Positions 8,692-18,084 of a stretch of 64,000 nt of DNA are shown here, piece by piece. The stretch is taken from the NCBI GenBank assembly GCA_051004735.1, contig JBPCKA010000080.1, positions 66,400 through 130,399 on the forward strand, in the 5' to 3' direction. The first letter of the stretch is position 1, and the number at the start of each line of letters is the position of its first letter. The notes under the pieces were generated by a model. It saw only the letters and a program-made list of their open reading frames with translations, was not told where the DNA came from and did no database searches. The position numbers and the translations under genes are program-made. Source of the stretch: Euzebya sp051004735 (lineage in GTDB: Bacteria > Actinomycetota > Nitriliruptoria > Euzebyales > Euzebyaceae).

Positions 8692-11295
8692 TCACCCGAC
8701 GACGAAGTTGACCAGGCGGCCCGGGACCACGATCTCCTTACGGATCGTCTGGCCGTCCAGGTGTTCGGCAACCTCGGCCTTGGCCGCGGCCAGGGTCTCC
8801 TCCTTCGAGGCTCCGTTAGACACCTCGACGGTGCCCCGCAGCTTGCCCTGGACCTGGATGGCGATGGTGATGGTGTCCTGCACCAGTGCCTCCTGGTCCC
8901 ATTCGGGCCAAGCCTCGTAGGCCAGGCTCTGGTCGTGGCCCAGGCGGTGCCACAACTCCTCGGCCAGATGGGGGGCGTAGGGCGACAGGATCAGCAGGAA
9001 TGACTCCATGTCAGCCTTGGCCATCGGTGTGCCGCCGCAGGCGTTGACCAACTCCATCATCTTGGCGATCGGGGTGTTGACCTTCAGTTCCTCGATGCCG
9101 GTGGTGGTCTCCCTGATGGCGGTGTGCAGTGCGCGACGGACCTCGCGAGGTGTGTCGGCCGGGAAGTCCCGCAGCTGGTCGGTCTCGCTGTCGACGAACA
9201 GACGCCAGGTCCGTGACAGGAACCGGTGGATGCCCTCACATCCTGAGGTGTTCCACACCTTGACCTGCTCCAGGGGGCCCATGAACATCTCATACAGCCG
9301 CAGCGTGTCGGCCCCGAACCGCTGGACGATGTCCAGTGGGTCCACGGAGTTGTTCAGGCTCTTGCCCATCTTGCCCGAGCGTTGCTCGACCGGGATGTCC
9401 CCATCGGCGACGTAGTAGTCGGTCTGCACCGACTCCTGGGAGTGCGCCGAGGTGATCGTGGCCATCCGGCCCGGGTCACGCTCGACGGTGTCGGGGTGGT
9501 GGTACTTGCCGCCCTCGGCCCGATAGCTGTTGGCCAGGATCATCCCCTGGTTGGCCAGCCGCCTGAAGGGCTCCAAGGTGGGGACCAGACCGACGTCGTA
9601 CAGCACCTTGTGCCAAAAGCGTGCGTACAGCAGGTGCAGGACGGCGTGCTCGACCCCGCCGATGTACAGGTCGACGTCGCGCCAGTAGTCGATCCTGTCC
9701 GGACTGAATGGCAGGTCGGGGTTGTGGGCGTCGGTGTAGCGCAGGTAGTACCAGCATGACCCGGCCCACTGGGGCATCGTGTTGGTCTCACGCAGCGCGG
9801 GACGTCCGTCGGGCGCCGTGGTATGCAGCCAGTCGCTGGCCCGGGCCAACGGCGGTTCACCGGTCGAGGTCGGCTTGTACTCATCGACGTGCGGCAACTC
9901 CACCGGCAGGTCGGACTCGGGCACCGACACGATCTCACCGGTCGGGTTGCCCTGCTCATCCAGGATGTGCAGGATCGGGAAGGGCTCACCCCAGTACCGC
10001 TGACGGCTGAACAGCCAGTCACGCAGTTTGAAGTTGACCTTCCTCTGACCGGTGCCCTGCTGCTCCAGCCAGTCGATGATGGCCGGCTTCATCTGCGTCG
10101 TGTGCATCCCGTCGAACTGGCCGGAGTTGATGACCGTGCCGGCACCCAGGTGGACCTGCTGGTGGATGTCGATGTCCTCGGGCACGGTGAACGTCGGGAT
10201 GATCGGCAGGTCGAACTTGCGGGCGAAGGCGTGGTCGCGTTCGTCATGGGCGGGCACCGCCATGATCGCGCCGGTCCCATAGCTGATCAGGACATAGTCG
10301 GCGACCCAGATCGGCACCTGTTCACCGTTGGCCGGGTTCAGGGCGTAGCCGCCGGTGAACACACCGGTCTTCTCCCGCTCCCCGCCCATCTGGCGGTCAA
10401 GCTCTGACTTTGAGACGGCCTTGTCGACGTAGGCCTCGACCTCGGATCGCTGCGCGTCGGTGGTGACCGTCGCGACCAGGGGATGCTCGGGGGCCAGCAC
10501 GCAGTAGGTCGCACCGAACAAGGTGTCAGGCCGGGTGGTGTAGACCACGAAACTGTCCTCGGTGGCGGTGCCGTCGTCGGCGGCGATGGCGAAGGTCACC
10601 TCGGCACCCTCTGAGCGCCCGATCCACTGGCGCTGCATCTCCAGCACCCCGTCGGGCCACTGCAGGTCCTCGCTGTCCAGGTCATCCAGCAGGCGCTGTG
10701 CATATTCGGTGATCTTCAGCATCCACTGGGTCATGTTGCGACGTTCGACCGGGTCCCCGGTCTCGACGTAGCGGTTGTCCACGACCTCCTCGTTTGACAG
10801 CACGGTGCCCTGGGCTTCACACCACCACACCGGCACCTCGTCCAGATAGGCCAGTCCCTGCTCATACAGGCGTAGGAAGATCCACTGGGTCCAGCGGTAA
10901 TAGTCGGGGTGGGAGGTCACGACCTCGCGCGACCAGTCGTAGGAGAACCCCAGACCTTGAAGTTGGGTCCGGAAGTACTCGATGCGTTGGTCTTGGATCG
11001 TTGCCGGGTGGGTTCCGTCGCGCTGCGCCGCCCGTTCGGCTGGCAGACCGAAGCTGTCAAAGCCGATGGGGCTCAGCACGCTGAACCCCCTCATCCGCTT
11101 GTAGCGGGCCACCAGATCAAGCGCCGTGTAGCTCTCAGGGTGGCCGACATGCAGTCCGTCCCCCGAGGGGTAGGGGAACATCACCAGGGCATAGAACTTC
11201 TGCTTGTCGGGGTCCTCGACGGCCTTGAAGGTCTGGTTGTCTGCCCAGTAGGCCTGCCAGCGCGGTTCGATCACCGCGGGGTTGTAGGCACTCAT
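8692..11295 (-). CDS. leuS: Leucyl-tRNA synthetase
   Basis: An 867-residue class I synthetase of bacterial LeuRS length. The HIGH signature appears as HVGH within PYPSGDGLHVGHPESY, and the KMSKS loop as KMGKSLNN. An editing domain (CP1) is inserted between them, including the TTRPDT motif near residue 250, and the C-terminal anticodon-binding region is complete. It charges tRNA-Leu in the cytoplasm. AGGAG at 11306-11310 is 10 bases from ATG 11295 but only 1 base from ATG 11304, so the second ATG is preferred. No T-box-like leader is visible in the 90-base upstream gap. Confidence 0.97.
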   Translation of the reverse strand: MSAYNPAVIEPRWQAYWADNQTFKAVEDPDKQKFYALVMFPYPSGDGLHVGHPESYTALDLVARYKRMRGFSVLSPIGFDSFGLPAERAAQRDGTHPATIQDQRIEYFRTQLQGLGFSYDWSREVVTSHPDYYRWTQWIFLRLYEQGLAYLDEVPVWWCEAQGTVLSNEEVVDNRYVETGDPVERRNMTQWMLKITEYAQRLLDDLDSEDLQWPDGVLEMQRQWIGRSEGAEVTFAIAADDGTATEDSFVVYTTRPDTLFGATYCVLAPEHPLVATVTTDAQRSEVEAYVDKAVSKSELDRQMGGEREKTGVFTGGYALNPANGEQVPIWVADYVLISYGTGAIMAVPAHDERDHAFARKFDLPIIPTFTVPEDIDIHQQVHLGAGTVINSGQFDGMHTTQMKPAIIDWLEQQGTGQRKVNFKLRDWLFSRQRYWGEPFPILHILDEQGNPTGEIVSVPESDLPVELPHVDEYKPTSTGEPPLARASDWLHTTAPDGRPALRETNTMPQWAGSCWYYLRYTDAHNPDLPFSPDRIDYWRDVDLYIGGVEHAVLHLLYARFWHKVLYDVGLVPTLEPFRRLANQGMILANSYRAEGGKYHHPDTVERDPGRMATITSAHSQESVQTDYYVADGDIPVEQRSGKMGKSLNNSVDPLDIVQRFGADTLRLYEMFMGPLEQVKVWNTSGCEGIHRFLSRTWRLFVDSETDQLRDFPADTPREVRRALHTAIRETTTGIEELKVNTPIAKMMELVNACGGTPMAKADMESFLLILSPYAPHLAEELWHRLGHDQSLAYEAWPEWDQEALVQDTITIAIQVQGKLRGTVEVSNGASKEETLAAAKAEVAEHLDGQTIRKEIVVPGRLVNFVVG

Positions 11296-11382
11296 GGCGG
11301 TCATGCTCCTAAAGACGTGTGGGCGTCGGACGGTCGTTGGACCGATCGTCCCACGGTAGCCCGCCCGTTGCCTCCGGCCGGG

Positions 11383-12030
11383 TTACAGGTGTGACACCGA
11401 GACGTCATCGATGCGCCCCTGGGGGGTGAAGACGATGTTGACCAGGGCCTGGCCGACGGTGGCGACCACCATCTCATCAAGCCCTGTGACGGAAACCTGG
11501 GCGTCGGCCAGTAACCCCATGGTGGCCATGCGATGATCCATGGGGGCCAAGGCGATCCCGGTCGTCAGGGCCTGCACGACCTGGTGGGGCTCGGGCGGCG
11601 GCAAGGACACCTGGCCCAGCAGCAGGTAGACCGCTCCGTCGGGCAGTGGCGCCCGGTACAGCGCATCGGCCTGGCACCACCCGCGGGCGATGGAGGCCAG
11701 CAGGAACGGGTCGACGTCCTCGGTGTGCCACACGGCCTGGCTGAGTTCGTCCAGCTCGTGTTTGAGGCCATAGTCGCGCAACGCAGTGACACAGCGCAGG
11801 ACTTCGGGGGGTGCCGCGTCGGGGGCCGACCAGGCCCAGGTGAAGGTCTTCGTGGTGTTGGCGACGCTGCCCACCAGCTGCATGGGAAAGTCCAGATCCT
11901 CGCCGAAGGACGCCCTGCCGGCGGGCAGGTCGACGTCGAGGATGCGGTCGCCCACCAGGCGCGCCAGCCGTTGTTGGCGCAGCAGGGTGGCAGGCACATG
12001 CTCGGCCGCCAGGTCCAGGATCAAGGTCAC
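11383..12030 (-). CDS. DUF6882-like protein of unknown function
   Basis: A 215-residue soluble protein. Its layout resembles DUF6882: a GDRILDVDLPAGRASFGE segment, then QLVGSVANTTKTFTWAW, a DYGLKHELDEL block and an ADALYRAP motif followed by a hydrophobic strand. The assignment is from memory of the family pattern and is moderate. Start is GTG at 12030, 7 bases after the guaB1 stop on the same strand, so the two are probably co-transcribed. The C-terminal 60 residues look like a separate small alpha/beta segment. No catalytic motif is recognisable, and no function is proposed. Confidence 0.7.
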   Translation of the reverse strand: MTLILDLAAEHVPATLLRQQRLARLVGDRILDVDLPAGRASFGEDLDFPMQLVGSVANTTKTFTWAWSAPDAAPPEVLRCVTALRDYGLKHELDELSQAVWHTEDVDPFLLASIARGWCQADALYRAPLPDGAVYLLLGQVSLPPPEPHQVVQALTTGIALAPMDHRMATMGLLADAQVSVTGLDEMVVATVGQALVNIVFTPQGRIDDVSVSHL

Positions 12031-12037
12031 CAGGGGA

Positions 12038-13474
12038 TCACCAGCCCTCTGACAGCGGCTTGCCCTCGGTGAACCCGGCCAGCGATTGGACCCCCAGGAC
12101 CGCCCTGTCGTGGAAGGTGATCAGGTCCGTGGCGCCGGTGTAGGTGCAGGCACTGCGGACGCCGTTGATGATGTGGTCAACCAGATCCTCGACACCGGGG
12201 TGCTGAGTGTCCAGATACATCCGGCCCGAGGAGATCCCCTCCTCAAACATCGCCTTGCGTGCCCGCGTGAAGGGATCGTCGTCCTTGGTGCGGACCTGGA
12301 CCGCCCGGGCCGACGCCATCCCGAAGCTGCGCTTGTAGGCGTTACCGTCGGCATCGACCTGCAGGTCGCCCGGCGATTCGTGGCTGCCCGCGAACCACGA
12401 CCCGATCATGACCTGCGAGGCACCCACGGCCAGGGCCAACGCCACATCGCGGGGATGGCGGACCCCACCGTCGGCCCAGACATGCGCGCCACGCTCCCGT
12501 GCCACCTGGGCGCAGGCGGCCACGGCAGACAATTGTGGGCGGCCGACGCCCGTCATCATGCGGGTGGTGCACATCGCGCCGGGACCGACCCCGACCTTGA
12601 TGATGTCGGCCCCGGCGTCCAGCAGGTCTGTGGTCGCCTGGGCCGTGACGACGTTGCCGGCCACGATCGGCACTGTCGGAGCAAGTGCCCGGACGGCCTG
12701 CAGCGCCTGGATCATCCGCCCCTGGTGGCCGTGAGCGGTGTCGACGACCAGGACGTCCACCCCGGCGTCCAGGATCTGCTTGGCTTTCTGGGCGACGTCA
12801 CCGTTGATCCCGATCGCGGCTCCGACGGCCAGCATCCCTCGTCCATCCAGTGCCGGGCGGTACAGGGCAGACCGCAACGCCCCCTGCCGGGTGACCAGCC
12901 CCACCAATCGGCCGTCGGTGTCAACGACCGGCGCCAGTCGTCTGCGGGCGTCGTGCAGGCGTTGGAATGCCTGTTCGGCGGAATCGCCGGCGGGCAGGAC
13001 CAGCGGATCACTCGACATGACCTGCCCGACCTGGGTGAACCGGTCGACACCCTCAAGGTCTGCCGGGGTGACCACGCCGACGGGACGTTGGTCGGTGATG
13101 ACCACGGCCGCACCATGAGAGCGTTTGTGGATCAGTTGGTCGGCATCCCCGACGGTATCGGTGGTCCGCAGCGTAATCGGGGTCTCATACACCGGGTCCG
13201 ATGCCTTCACCGCGGCCACCACCTCGGCGACGATGTCAGCCGGGATGTCCTGCGGGATGATTGCGATCCCGCCCCGCCGCGCCAGCGTCTCGGCCATCCT
13301 GCGCCCCGACACCGCCGTCATGTTCGAGGCGACCAGCGGAATGGTCGTCAGGCACCCGTCCCCAGGGGTCAGATCGACATCCAGGCGGGACTCGACGTCG
13401 GAGCGTCCGGGAACCAGGAACACGTCGTCGTAGGTCAGGTCGTGTGGGGGCCCATGCCCGTCAAGGAATCGCAC
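12038..13474 (-). CDS. guaB1: GuaB1-type IMPDH/GMP reductase family protein with CBS domains
   Basis: A 478-residue TIM-barrel enzyme. Seen: the N-terminal LTYDDVFLVPGRS, a CBS-domain insert at about residues 95-210, VDTAHGHQ, the catalytic Cys loop GPGAMCTTR, and the DGGVRHPRD / GSWFAGSHESPG phosphate-binding region. Sequence databases usually call such proteins IMP dehydrogenase-related. The mycobacterial GuaB1 has been shown to be a GMP reductase with CBS regulation, so NADPH-dependent GMP to IMP conversion is the better expectation; this is inference by family. It is followed 7 bases later by the DUF6882-like gene. Confidence 0.92.
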   Translation of the reverse strand: MRFLDGHGPPHDLTYDDVFLVPGRSDVESRLDVDLTPGDGCLTTIPLVASNMTAVSGRRMAETLARRGGIAIIPQDIPADIVAEVVAAVKASDPVYETPITLRTTDTVGDADQLIHKRSHGAAVVITDQRPVGVVTPADLEGVDRFTQVGQVMSSDPLVLPAGDSAEQAFQRLHDARRRLAPVVDTDGRLVGLVTRQGALRSALYRPALDGRGMLAVGAAIGINGDVAQKAKQILDAGVDVLVVDTAHGHQGRMIQALQAVRALAPTVPIVAGNVVTAQATTDLLDAGADIIKVGVGPGAMCTTRMMTGVGRPQLSAVAACAQVARERGAHVWADGGVRHPRDVALALAVGASQVMIGSWFAGSHESPGDLQVDADGNAYKRSFGMASARAVQVRTKDDDPFTRARKAMFEEGISSGRMYLDTQHPGVEDLVDHIINGVRSACTYTGATDLITFHDRAVLGVQSLAGFTEGKPLSEGW

Positions 13475-13538
13475 ACCCGCAGCGTAGTCGCCGTTCGGCC
13501 GGTGGCGCCGGTCCCCGGCCGGTCGCTAGCGTTGACGC

Positions 13539-15491
13539 ATGACTGATCCCATCGTGGCTCCCTACGGGACGTGGCCCTCACCGTTGTCGGCAGCCGACCT
13601 GGCCCGGTCGAGCACGCACCTGGCCGACCTCTGCACCGACGGTGACACCGTGCTGTGGCTGCAGAGCGACGCCGCTGCCGGCGGTCGGTATGAGGTCATG
13701 TCGTGCTCCCCCGACGGGGAGGTCCGGGCGGTATCCCCAGCGGGATTCAACGCCAGGACCCGGGTCCATGAGTACGGCGGGGGCGCACTGGGCGCCGGTC
13801 ACGGCGTGGTCCTGGCGTGTAGTTGGCAGGATCAACGTGTCTACCGTCTGGATGGCTCTGCTCCCGTCGCCGTCACGCCCGAGCCCCAGACCGACGCGGG
13901 AATCCGGTGGGCAGCGATGACGATCCTGCCAGGCGGACAGGCCTTCGTCGCGGTTCGCGAGACGCACGGACCCGACCGGCCCAGGGACAACACCAATGTC
14001 CACGGGGCGCCCGAGGCCGTGAACGAACTGGTCCTGTTTGATCTGCAGACCGGCCAGCAGACCGTGCTGGTCACCGGTCCAGACTTCATCGGTGGGCCGT
14101 GGGTGAACCCGTCGGGCAGCAGGATCGCCTGGCTGCAGTGGGACCACCCTGACATGCCGTGGGACGCCGCGGCGCTGTACTCGGCCCGCTTCGACCGTGG
14201 GACCCTGTCCGACATCACCCACCTTGCCGGTGGTGACAGCGCGGTGTGCGGCGCGTACTGGGCCGCCGATGACCGTCTGCTGTTCTGCGATGATCCCAGC
14301 GGCTGGTGGAACGTCTATGCCTGCGACCTGCCGGCTGGCGACGTCACCCGACTGCAGGAGGAGACAGTCGACAGTGGGTGGCCGACATGGCAGCACGGTG
14401 CGCGCCGACTGACCAGTCTGGATGACACGGTGTATATGGTCACGATGGCTGAGGGGTTCTCACATGTCCGCCAGATCGGGGCCGGCCGGCTAGAGCTTCA
14501 GGGCATCGGCGACGTCATGGCGTTGAGCTGTATCTCAGATCGGCTGATCGCCATCGCAGGGGGGCCACAGCGGGACACGGCGGTCGTGGCCATCGACGCC
14601 TCGGCCGGTGAGATGACCACGCTCAGCACCGTCCCGGACGATCCGGCCGCGGCCATCGGTGCCCTGCCCCAGCCAATCTCCTTCCCCACCGCTGACGGAG
14701 CCACCGCACACGCGCTGTACTACCCGCCGACCAGCCCGACCCATGCCGGGCCAGACGGTCAGCGCCCACCGTTGGTCGTGCTGAGCCATGGCGGTCCCAC
14801 CGGGGCAGCGCGGACCTCGATCAACGCCACCGCGCAGTACTGGACCTCGCGGGGACTGGCTGTCGTTGACGTCAACTATCGGGGCTCCGTCGGGTATGGC
14901 CGCGAGTATCGGGATGCCCTTAAGCACAACTGGGGGCTACACGATGTGGCGGACTGCATCGCTGCCGCCACCCATCTGATCGACCGGGAACTGGTCGATC
15001 CCGAGCGTCTGATCATCGAGGGGGGCAGCGCCGGCGGCTACACCACCCTGCTGGCCTTGTGCACCACCGACACCTTTGCTGCCGGCGGCAGCCTCTACGG
15101 TGTCTCCGATGTGCGAGCACTAGCGACCGACACCCACAAGTTCGAGTCGCGCTACATGGACTCGATGATCGGTGCCTGGCCGGAGGAGGAATCGGTCTAC
15201 GTCGAGCGTTCACCCATCACCCACGTCCACCGGCTGCGGACCCCGATGATCGTGCTGCAGGGCGATGAGGACAAGGTGGTTCCCCCGGCCCAGGCCGAGA
15301 TGATTGTGGACGCCTTGAAGAAACGAGGGATCACGCATGCCTACCTGCTGTTTGAGGGGGAACAACACGGCTTCCGCAAGGCCGAGAACATCACCCGGTC
15401 CCTGGAGGCCCGCCTGGCCTTCTACGGACGAGTGCTGGGATTTGATCCCGCCGATGACATCGCCCTGCCCGAGTTCGTTCCGGGCAGATAG
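13539..15491 (+). CDS. S9 family serine peptidase (acylaminoacyl/dipeptidyl peptidase type)
   Basis: A 650-residue protein: an N-terminal beta-propeller of about 400 residues and a C-terminal alpha/beta hydrolase domain. The catalytic triad is visible: Ser in GGSAGGYTT, Asp in VLQGDEDKVVPP and His in EGEQHGFRK. The YRGSVGYGREYRD segment before the nucleophile is typical of S9C enzymes. No signal peptide is seen, so it is probably cytosolic and trims short peptides. It is divergent from guaB1; the 64 bases between them must hold both promoters. Confidence 0.92.
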   Translation: MTDPIVAPYGTWPSPLSAADLARSSTHLADLCTDGDTVLWLQSDAAAGGRYEVMSCSPDGEVRAVSPAGFNARTRVHEYGGGALGAGHGVVLACSWQDQRVYRLDGSAPVAVTPEPQTDAGIRWAAMTILPGGQAFVAVRETHGPDRPRDNTNVHGAPEAVNELVLFDLQTGQQTVLVTGPDFIGGPWVNPSGSRIAWLQWDHPDMPWDAAALYSARFDRGTLSDITHLAGGDSAVCGAYWAADDRLLFCDDPSGWWNVYACDLPAGDVTRLQEETVDSGWPTWQHGARRLTSLDDTVYMVTMAEGFSHVRQIGAGRLELQGIGDVMALSCISDRLIAIAGGPQRDTAVVAIDASAGEMTTLSTVPDDPAAAIGALPQPISFPTADGATAHALYYPPTSPTHAGPDGQRPPLVVLSHGGPTGAARTSINATAQYWTSRGLAVVDVNYRGSVGYGREYRDALKHNWGLHDVADCIAAATHLIDRELVDPERLIIEGGSAGGYTTLLALCTTDTFAAGGSLYGVSDVRALATDTHKFESRYMDSMIGAWPEEESVYVERSPITHVHRLRTPMIVLQGDEDKVVPPAQAEMIVDALKKRGITHAYLLFEGEQHGFRKAENITRSLEARLAFYGRVLGFDPADDIALPEFVPGR

Positions 15492-15624
15492 CGGAGTAGC
15501 GTCAGACCTCCCGCCATCAATGGCACCACCTGGAACAACTCATCAGCCATGATGGCGACCTCGAAGACTAGTCTCGCCCGGTCTGACGAGCGCTGGGCCG
15601 AGATCGAATGTCACACCCCCTCTG

Positions 15625-15637
15625 TATGATGTGGGTA
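15625..15637 (+). promoter_or_regulatory. Putative -10 element for a leaderless HNH endonuclease transcript
   Basis: TATGAT at 15625-15630 is one base off the sigma70-type -10 consensus. A transcript started 7 bases further on would begin at the A of ATG 15637, with no leader. No good -35 box is seen at the right distance. Confidence 0.4.
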
Positions 15638-17214
15638 TGTCAATTCAGGTCCAGAACACGCAGGTCAGCGAGGGTTTCAACCCCGCCGACCGGGGCTGTG
15701 AGCCGGACTGGGATCGGGGCTGGGAACTGATCTGGGAATCCGATTTCGGAGGGCCGGAGGTCGGCTGGACTCACACCGACGCTGACATCCCGTTCGATCC
15801 TTACTACCTGGCTGTGGCGACCGATCCGTTGGACGTTGCGGTGGCGGCGATGCGCGATGCCGACCGGGCGATGGCCACCGTCCTGCGGGCGGTCGCTGAG
15901 GCGGGGCCACGTGATGGCCTGTCAGCCCGCCGCCACCTCGGGTTGCAAGCCAGCGCGACCGGTGTGGACGTGGGGTTCCTTGACCGGGCCGTGCAGGTGT
16001 TGTCTGCGATGCCTCGGGTGTGGGCGGCCTTTGATGAGGGGTCGCTGTCATGGTCACAGTTGCGGGGGATCGTGATGGAGGCCCGCCGGCTCTCGGTGGC
16101 CCAACGACAGATCTTGGATGAGGCCTTGGCCGGGGTGCTCGCGTCGGGGTTGGGTGAGCCCGACCGGATCGTTGACACCACCGCAGACCTTGCCGCCAGA
16201 CTTGACCGGGAAGGCCTGGAGAAGTCTGAAGACGCGCAGGAACGCGCTCAACGGCTAGTCCTCCAACCCGGCTTTGACGGGTGGACTGAGATCCACGGCA
16301 CCCTCGCACCCGAGGTCGGGGCGACGCTCGGTGAAGCACTCGATGCTGCCGCTGACCCGCCGGTCAGCCCTGATGACCCACGACCGGTCGATGCTGACGG
16401 CAAAGTGATCCCCAAGTCGGTCCGTCCGGTACAAAGCCGTGCCCAACAATGGGCCGAAGCGCTCGGACGGATCGCCGCCACCTACCTCGGCGGCACCAGT
16501 ACCCAGACCGACGGGACCGGGACGGCTGCTGATGGTGGGCTGGTCCGTCGTGCCCGACCCCGGGTGATGCTCATCGCCCGCCTCACCGACCTGCTCCCCA
16601 CCGACTCCTACGCCGACGATGATGCGGACGGCGGGGTGGGCAGTGTGGTCTCACGTCTGCTCCTCCGTCGCGGGTCAGGCCAGCAGCGGATCAGCAGGGC
16701 GTTGGTCCGCTCGATCGCTGATGACGCCGAACTGATCCCCCTGTTCACCGACGATGCCGACATGCCCGTCGCGATCGGGGACTCCTACACCCCGATCAGC
16801 CAGGCACTCCGTCGGGCAGTGATCGCCCGTGATCAGGGCTGCCGGGCACCGGGCTGTAGCGCGCCCGCGGCCCACTGTGACGTTCACCATGTGATCCCCC
16901 GTGAACAGGGCGGCCCGACCGACATCACCAACACGGCATTGATCTGCCGTCCCGACCACACCCATGTCACCCGTGGCCGCTGGCGAATGCGCATGGATCC
17001 TGACGGGACCCTGTACACCACCATCGGCCGAACCACCTACACCACCCGACCACGCCTGGGCGCCCCACTCCCACTGGGCCGACCACCACCGGCCAGACCA
17101 CCACCACTCGGCAAGCCACGACCTCGCCGACCACCACCCGGGGACCCGCCATGCCCCGATCCGCCGTATCCCGATCCCGGCCAAGCTTCAAACGAACAGG
17201 TCATGCCGTTCTGA
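15637..17214 (+). CDS. DUF222 / HNH endonuclease (13E12 repeat family)
   Basis: A 525-residue protein with an N-terminal helical DUF222 domain (about residues 60-400) and a C-terminal HNH nuclease fold: CRAPGC and CDVHHVIPREQGG form the Cys and His core, followed by NTALICRPDHTHV. The last 60 residues are an extreme Pro-rich, low-complexity tail. ATG at 15637 is preferred over GTG 15631 since no ribosome-binding site is seen and the -10 box would give a leaderless message. The family is widespread and multi-copy in actinobacteria, and some members lie in mobile or decaying regions, as here; its cellular role is unknown. Confidence 0.9.
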   Translation: MSIQVQNTQVSEGFNPADRGCEPDWDRGWELIWESDFGGPEVGWTHTDADIPFDPYYLAVATDPLDVAVAAMRDADRAMATVLRAVAEAGPRDGLSARRHLGLQASATGVDVGFLDRAVQVLSAMPRVWAAFDEGSLSWSQLRGIVMEARRLSVAQRQILDEALAGVLASGLGEPDRIVDTTADLAARLDREGLEKSEDAQERAQRLVLQPGFDGWTEIHGTLAPEVGATLGEALDAAADPPVSPDDPRPVDADGKVIPKSVRPVQSRAQQWAEALGRIAATYLGGTSTQTDGTGTAADGGLVRRARPRVMLIARLTDLLPTDSYADDDADGGVGSVVSRLLLRRGSGQQRISRALVRSIADDAELIPLFTDDADMPVAIGDSYTPISQALRRAVIARDQGCRAPGCSAPAAHCDVHHVIPREQGGPTDITNTALICRPDHTHVTRGRWRMRMDPDGTLYTTIGRTTYTTRPRLGAPLPLGRPPPARPPPLGKPRPRRPPPGDPPCPDPPYPDPGQASNEQVMPF

Positions 17215-17334
17215 GCTGCGCCTTGAATCGTTCTGCCGAATGGTCAGATCGTACCCGGACCTCGGTGTGCGCCTCGTTGCCCTTCCGGCAGCCGATCTCG
17301 TCATCCTCGACGACACCGGCCCTGTTCCGTTGCG

Positions 17335-17994
17335 TCAGCTGGAGGATGGTCGAACGTCGAGCACGGTGGCGCCCTCGTCGGCGGCGGTGATCCAGGCGCG
17401 AGGGGTCTGGTGGACGATGGCTCGCCATTCGTTGGTCATGTGGGCCTGGTCGAAGAAGCCGCAGCGGTTGGCGACATCTGCGATGGGCCACCCATCGAGC
17501 AGCATTGGTGCCGATCGTTCGATCCGACTGATGCGTCGGAGTTGGGTGGGCGTGAGGCCGACCTCGTTGGTGAAGCGTCGGGTGAGGTGTCGACGGCTCC
17601 ACCCGAGTGTGGTTGCCACTTCACTGACCGATGGCGGGTAGGGCTGCGTCAGTGCTTGCCAGCCGTGCCGTAGGTCCGATGTTGAGCGATGCTTCCCGCT
17701 GAGTCGTTGAGCCAAGACTTCGTCACGGATAGAGAATCGGCTGGCCCAGTCGGACGCTTCGACAAGGCGATCGACGATGAATGCCTGCAGCGGCGTCACA
17801 TCGTGGGCCGGGTCGGGCCCACGCAAGGTCGCGACCGGGTCCGCCAGACTGATAAACATCGTTGGCCGGGTCGAGGGAAGCCCGACCTGGGTCCTCCGGG
17901 GGAACCCTCGGTACTCGTACCCCACGTAGCGCGCAACCCCGCGAGCCGCCTGGCCGTGGGGACGGCCGACGATGCTCGAAGCTACAGGTTCCAT
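17335..17994 (-). CDS. AraC family transcriptional regulator with shortened sensor domain
   Basis: A 219-residue protein. The C-terminal 100 residues form an intact two-helix-turn-helix AraC DNA-binding domain (VSEVATTLGWSRRHLTRRF, then IADVANRCGFFDQAHM). The N-terminal sensor begins like common actinobacterial relatives (ASSIVGRPHGQAARGVARYVGY), but after RGPDPAHDV the sequence jumps straight to PLQAFIVDRLVEASDWASRF. Compared with remembered relatives, roughly 55-60 residues of sensor are missing in frame. It may still bind DNA but may not sense normally. ATG 17994 matches the family start. It is divergent from the VOC gene, its probable target. Confidence 0.75.
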   Translation of the reverse strand: MEPVASSIVGRPHGQAARGVARYVGYEYRGFPRRTQVGLPSTRPTMFISLADPVATLRGPDPAHDVTPLQAFIVDRLVEASDWASRFSIRDEVLAQRLSGKHRSTSDLRHGWQALTQPYPPSVSEVATTLGWSRRHLTRRFTNEVGLTPTQLRRISRIERSAPMLLDGWPIADVANRCGFFDQAHMTNEWRAIVHQTPRAWITAADEGATVLDVRPSSS

Positions 17995-18084
17995 CTCTTT
18001 GATAGTAATCCTGTCCCTTCCGTCCAAGACAGACTGGTCAGGCAGCGCGATTCTCAGGAAGTCAGCACAGTCCGGAGGTCGATG

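Noticed and set aside
12086..13546. A 486-codon open frame antisense to guaB1
   Set aside because: It mirrors the third-codon GC bias of guaB1, has no recognisable domain, and guaB1 is fully conserved on the other strand.
17240..17350. Frame reading ADLVILDDTGPVPL, reminiscent of the Walker B region of IstB-type transposition ATPases
   Set aside because: It is a short match without Walker A or other IstB parts; chance similarity in a GC-rich gap is likely.
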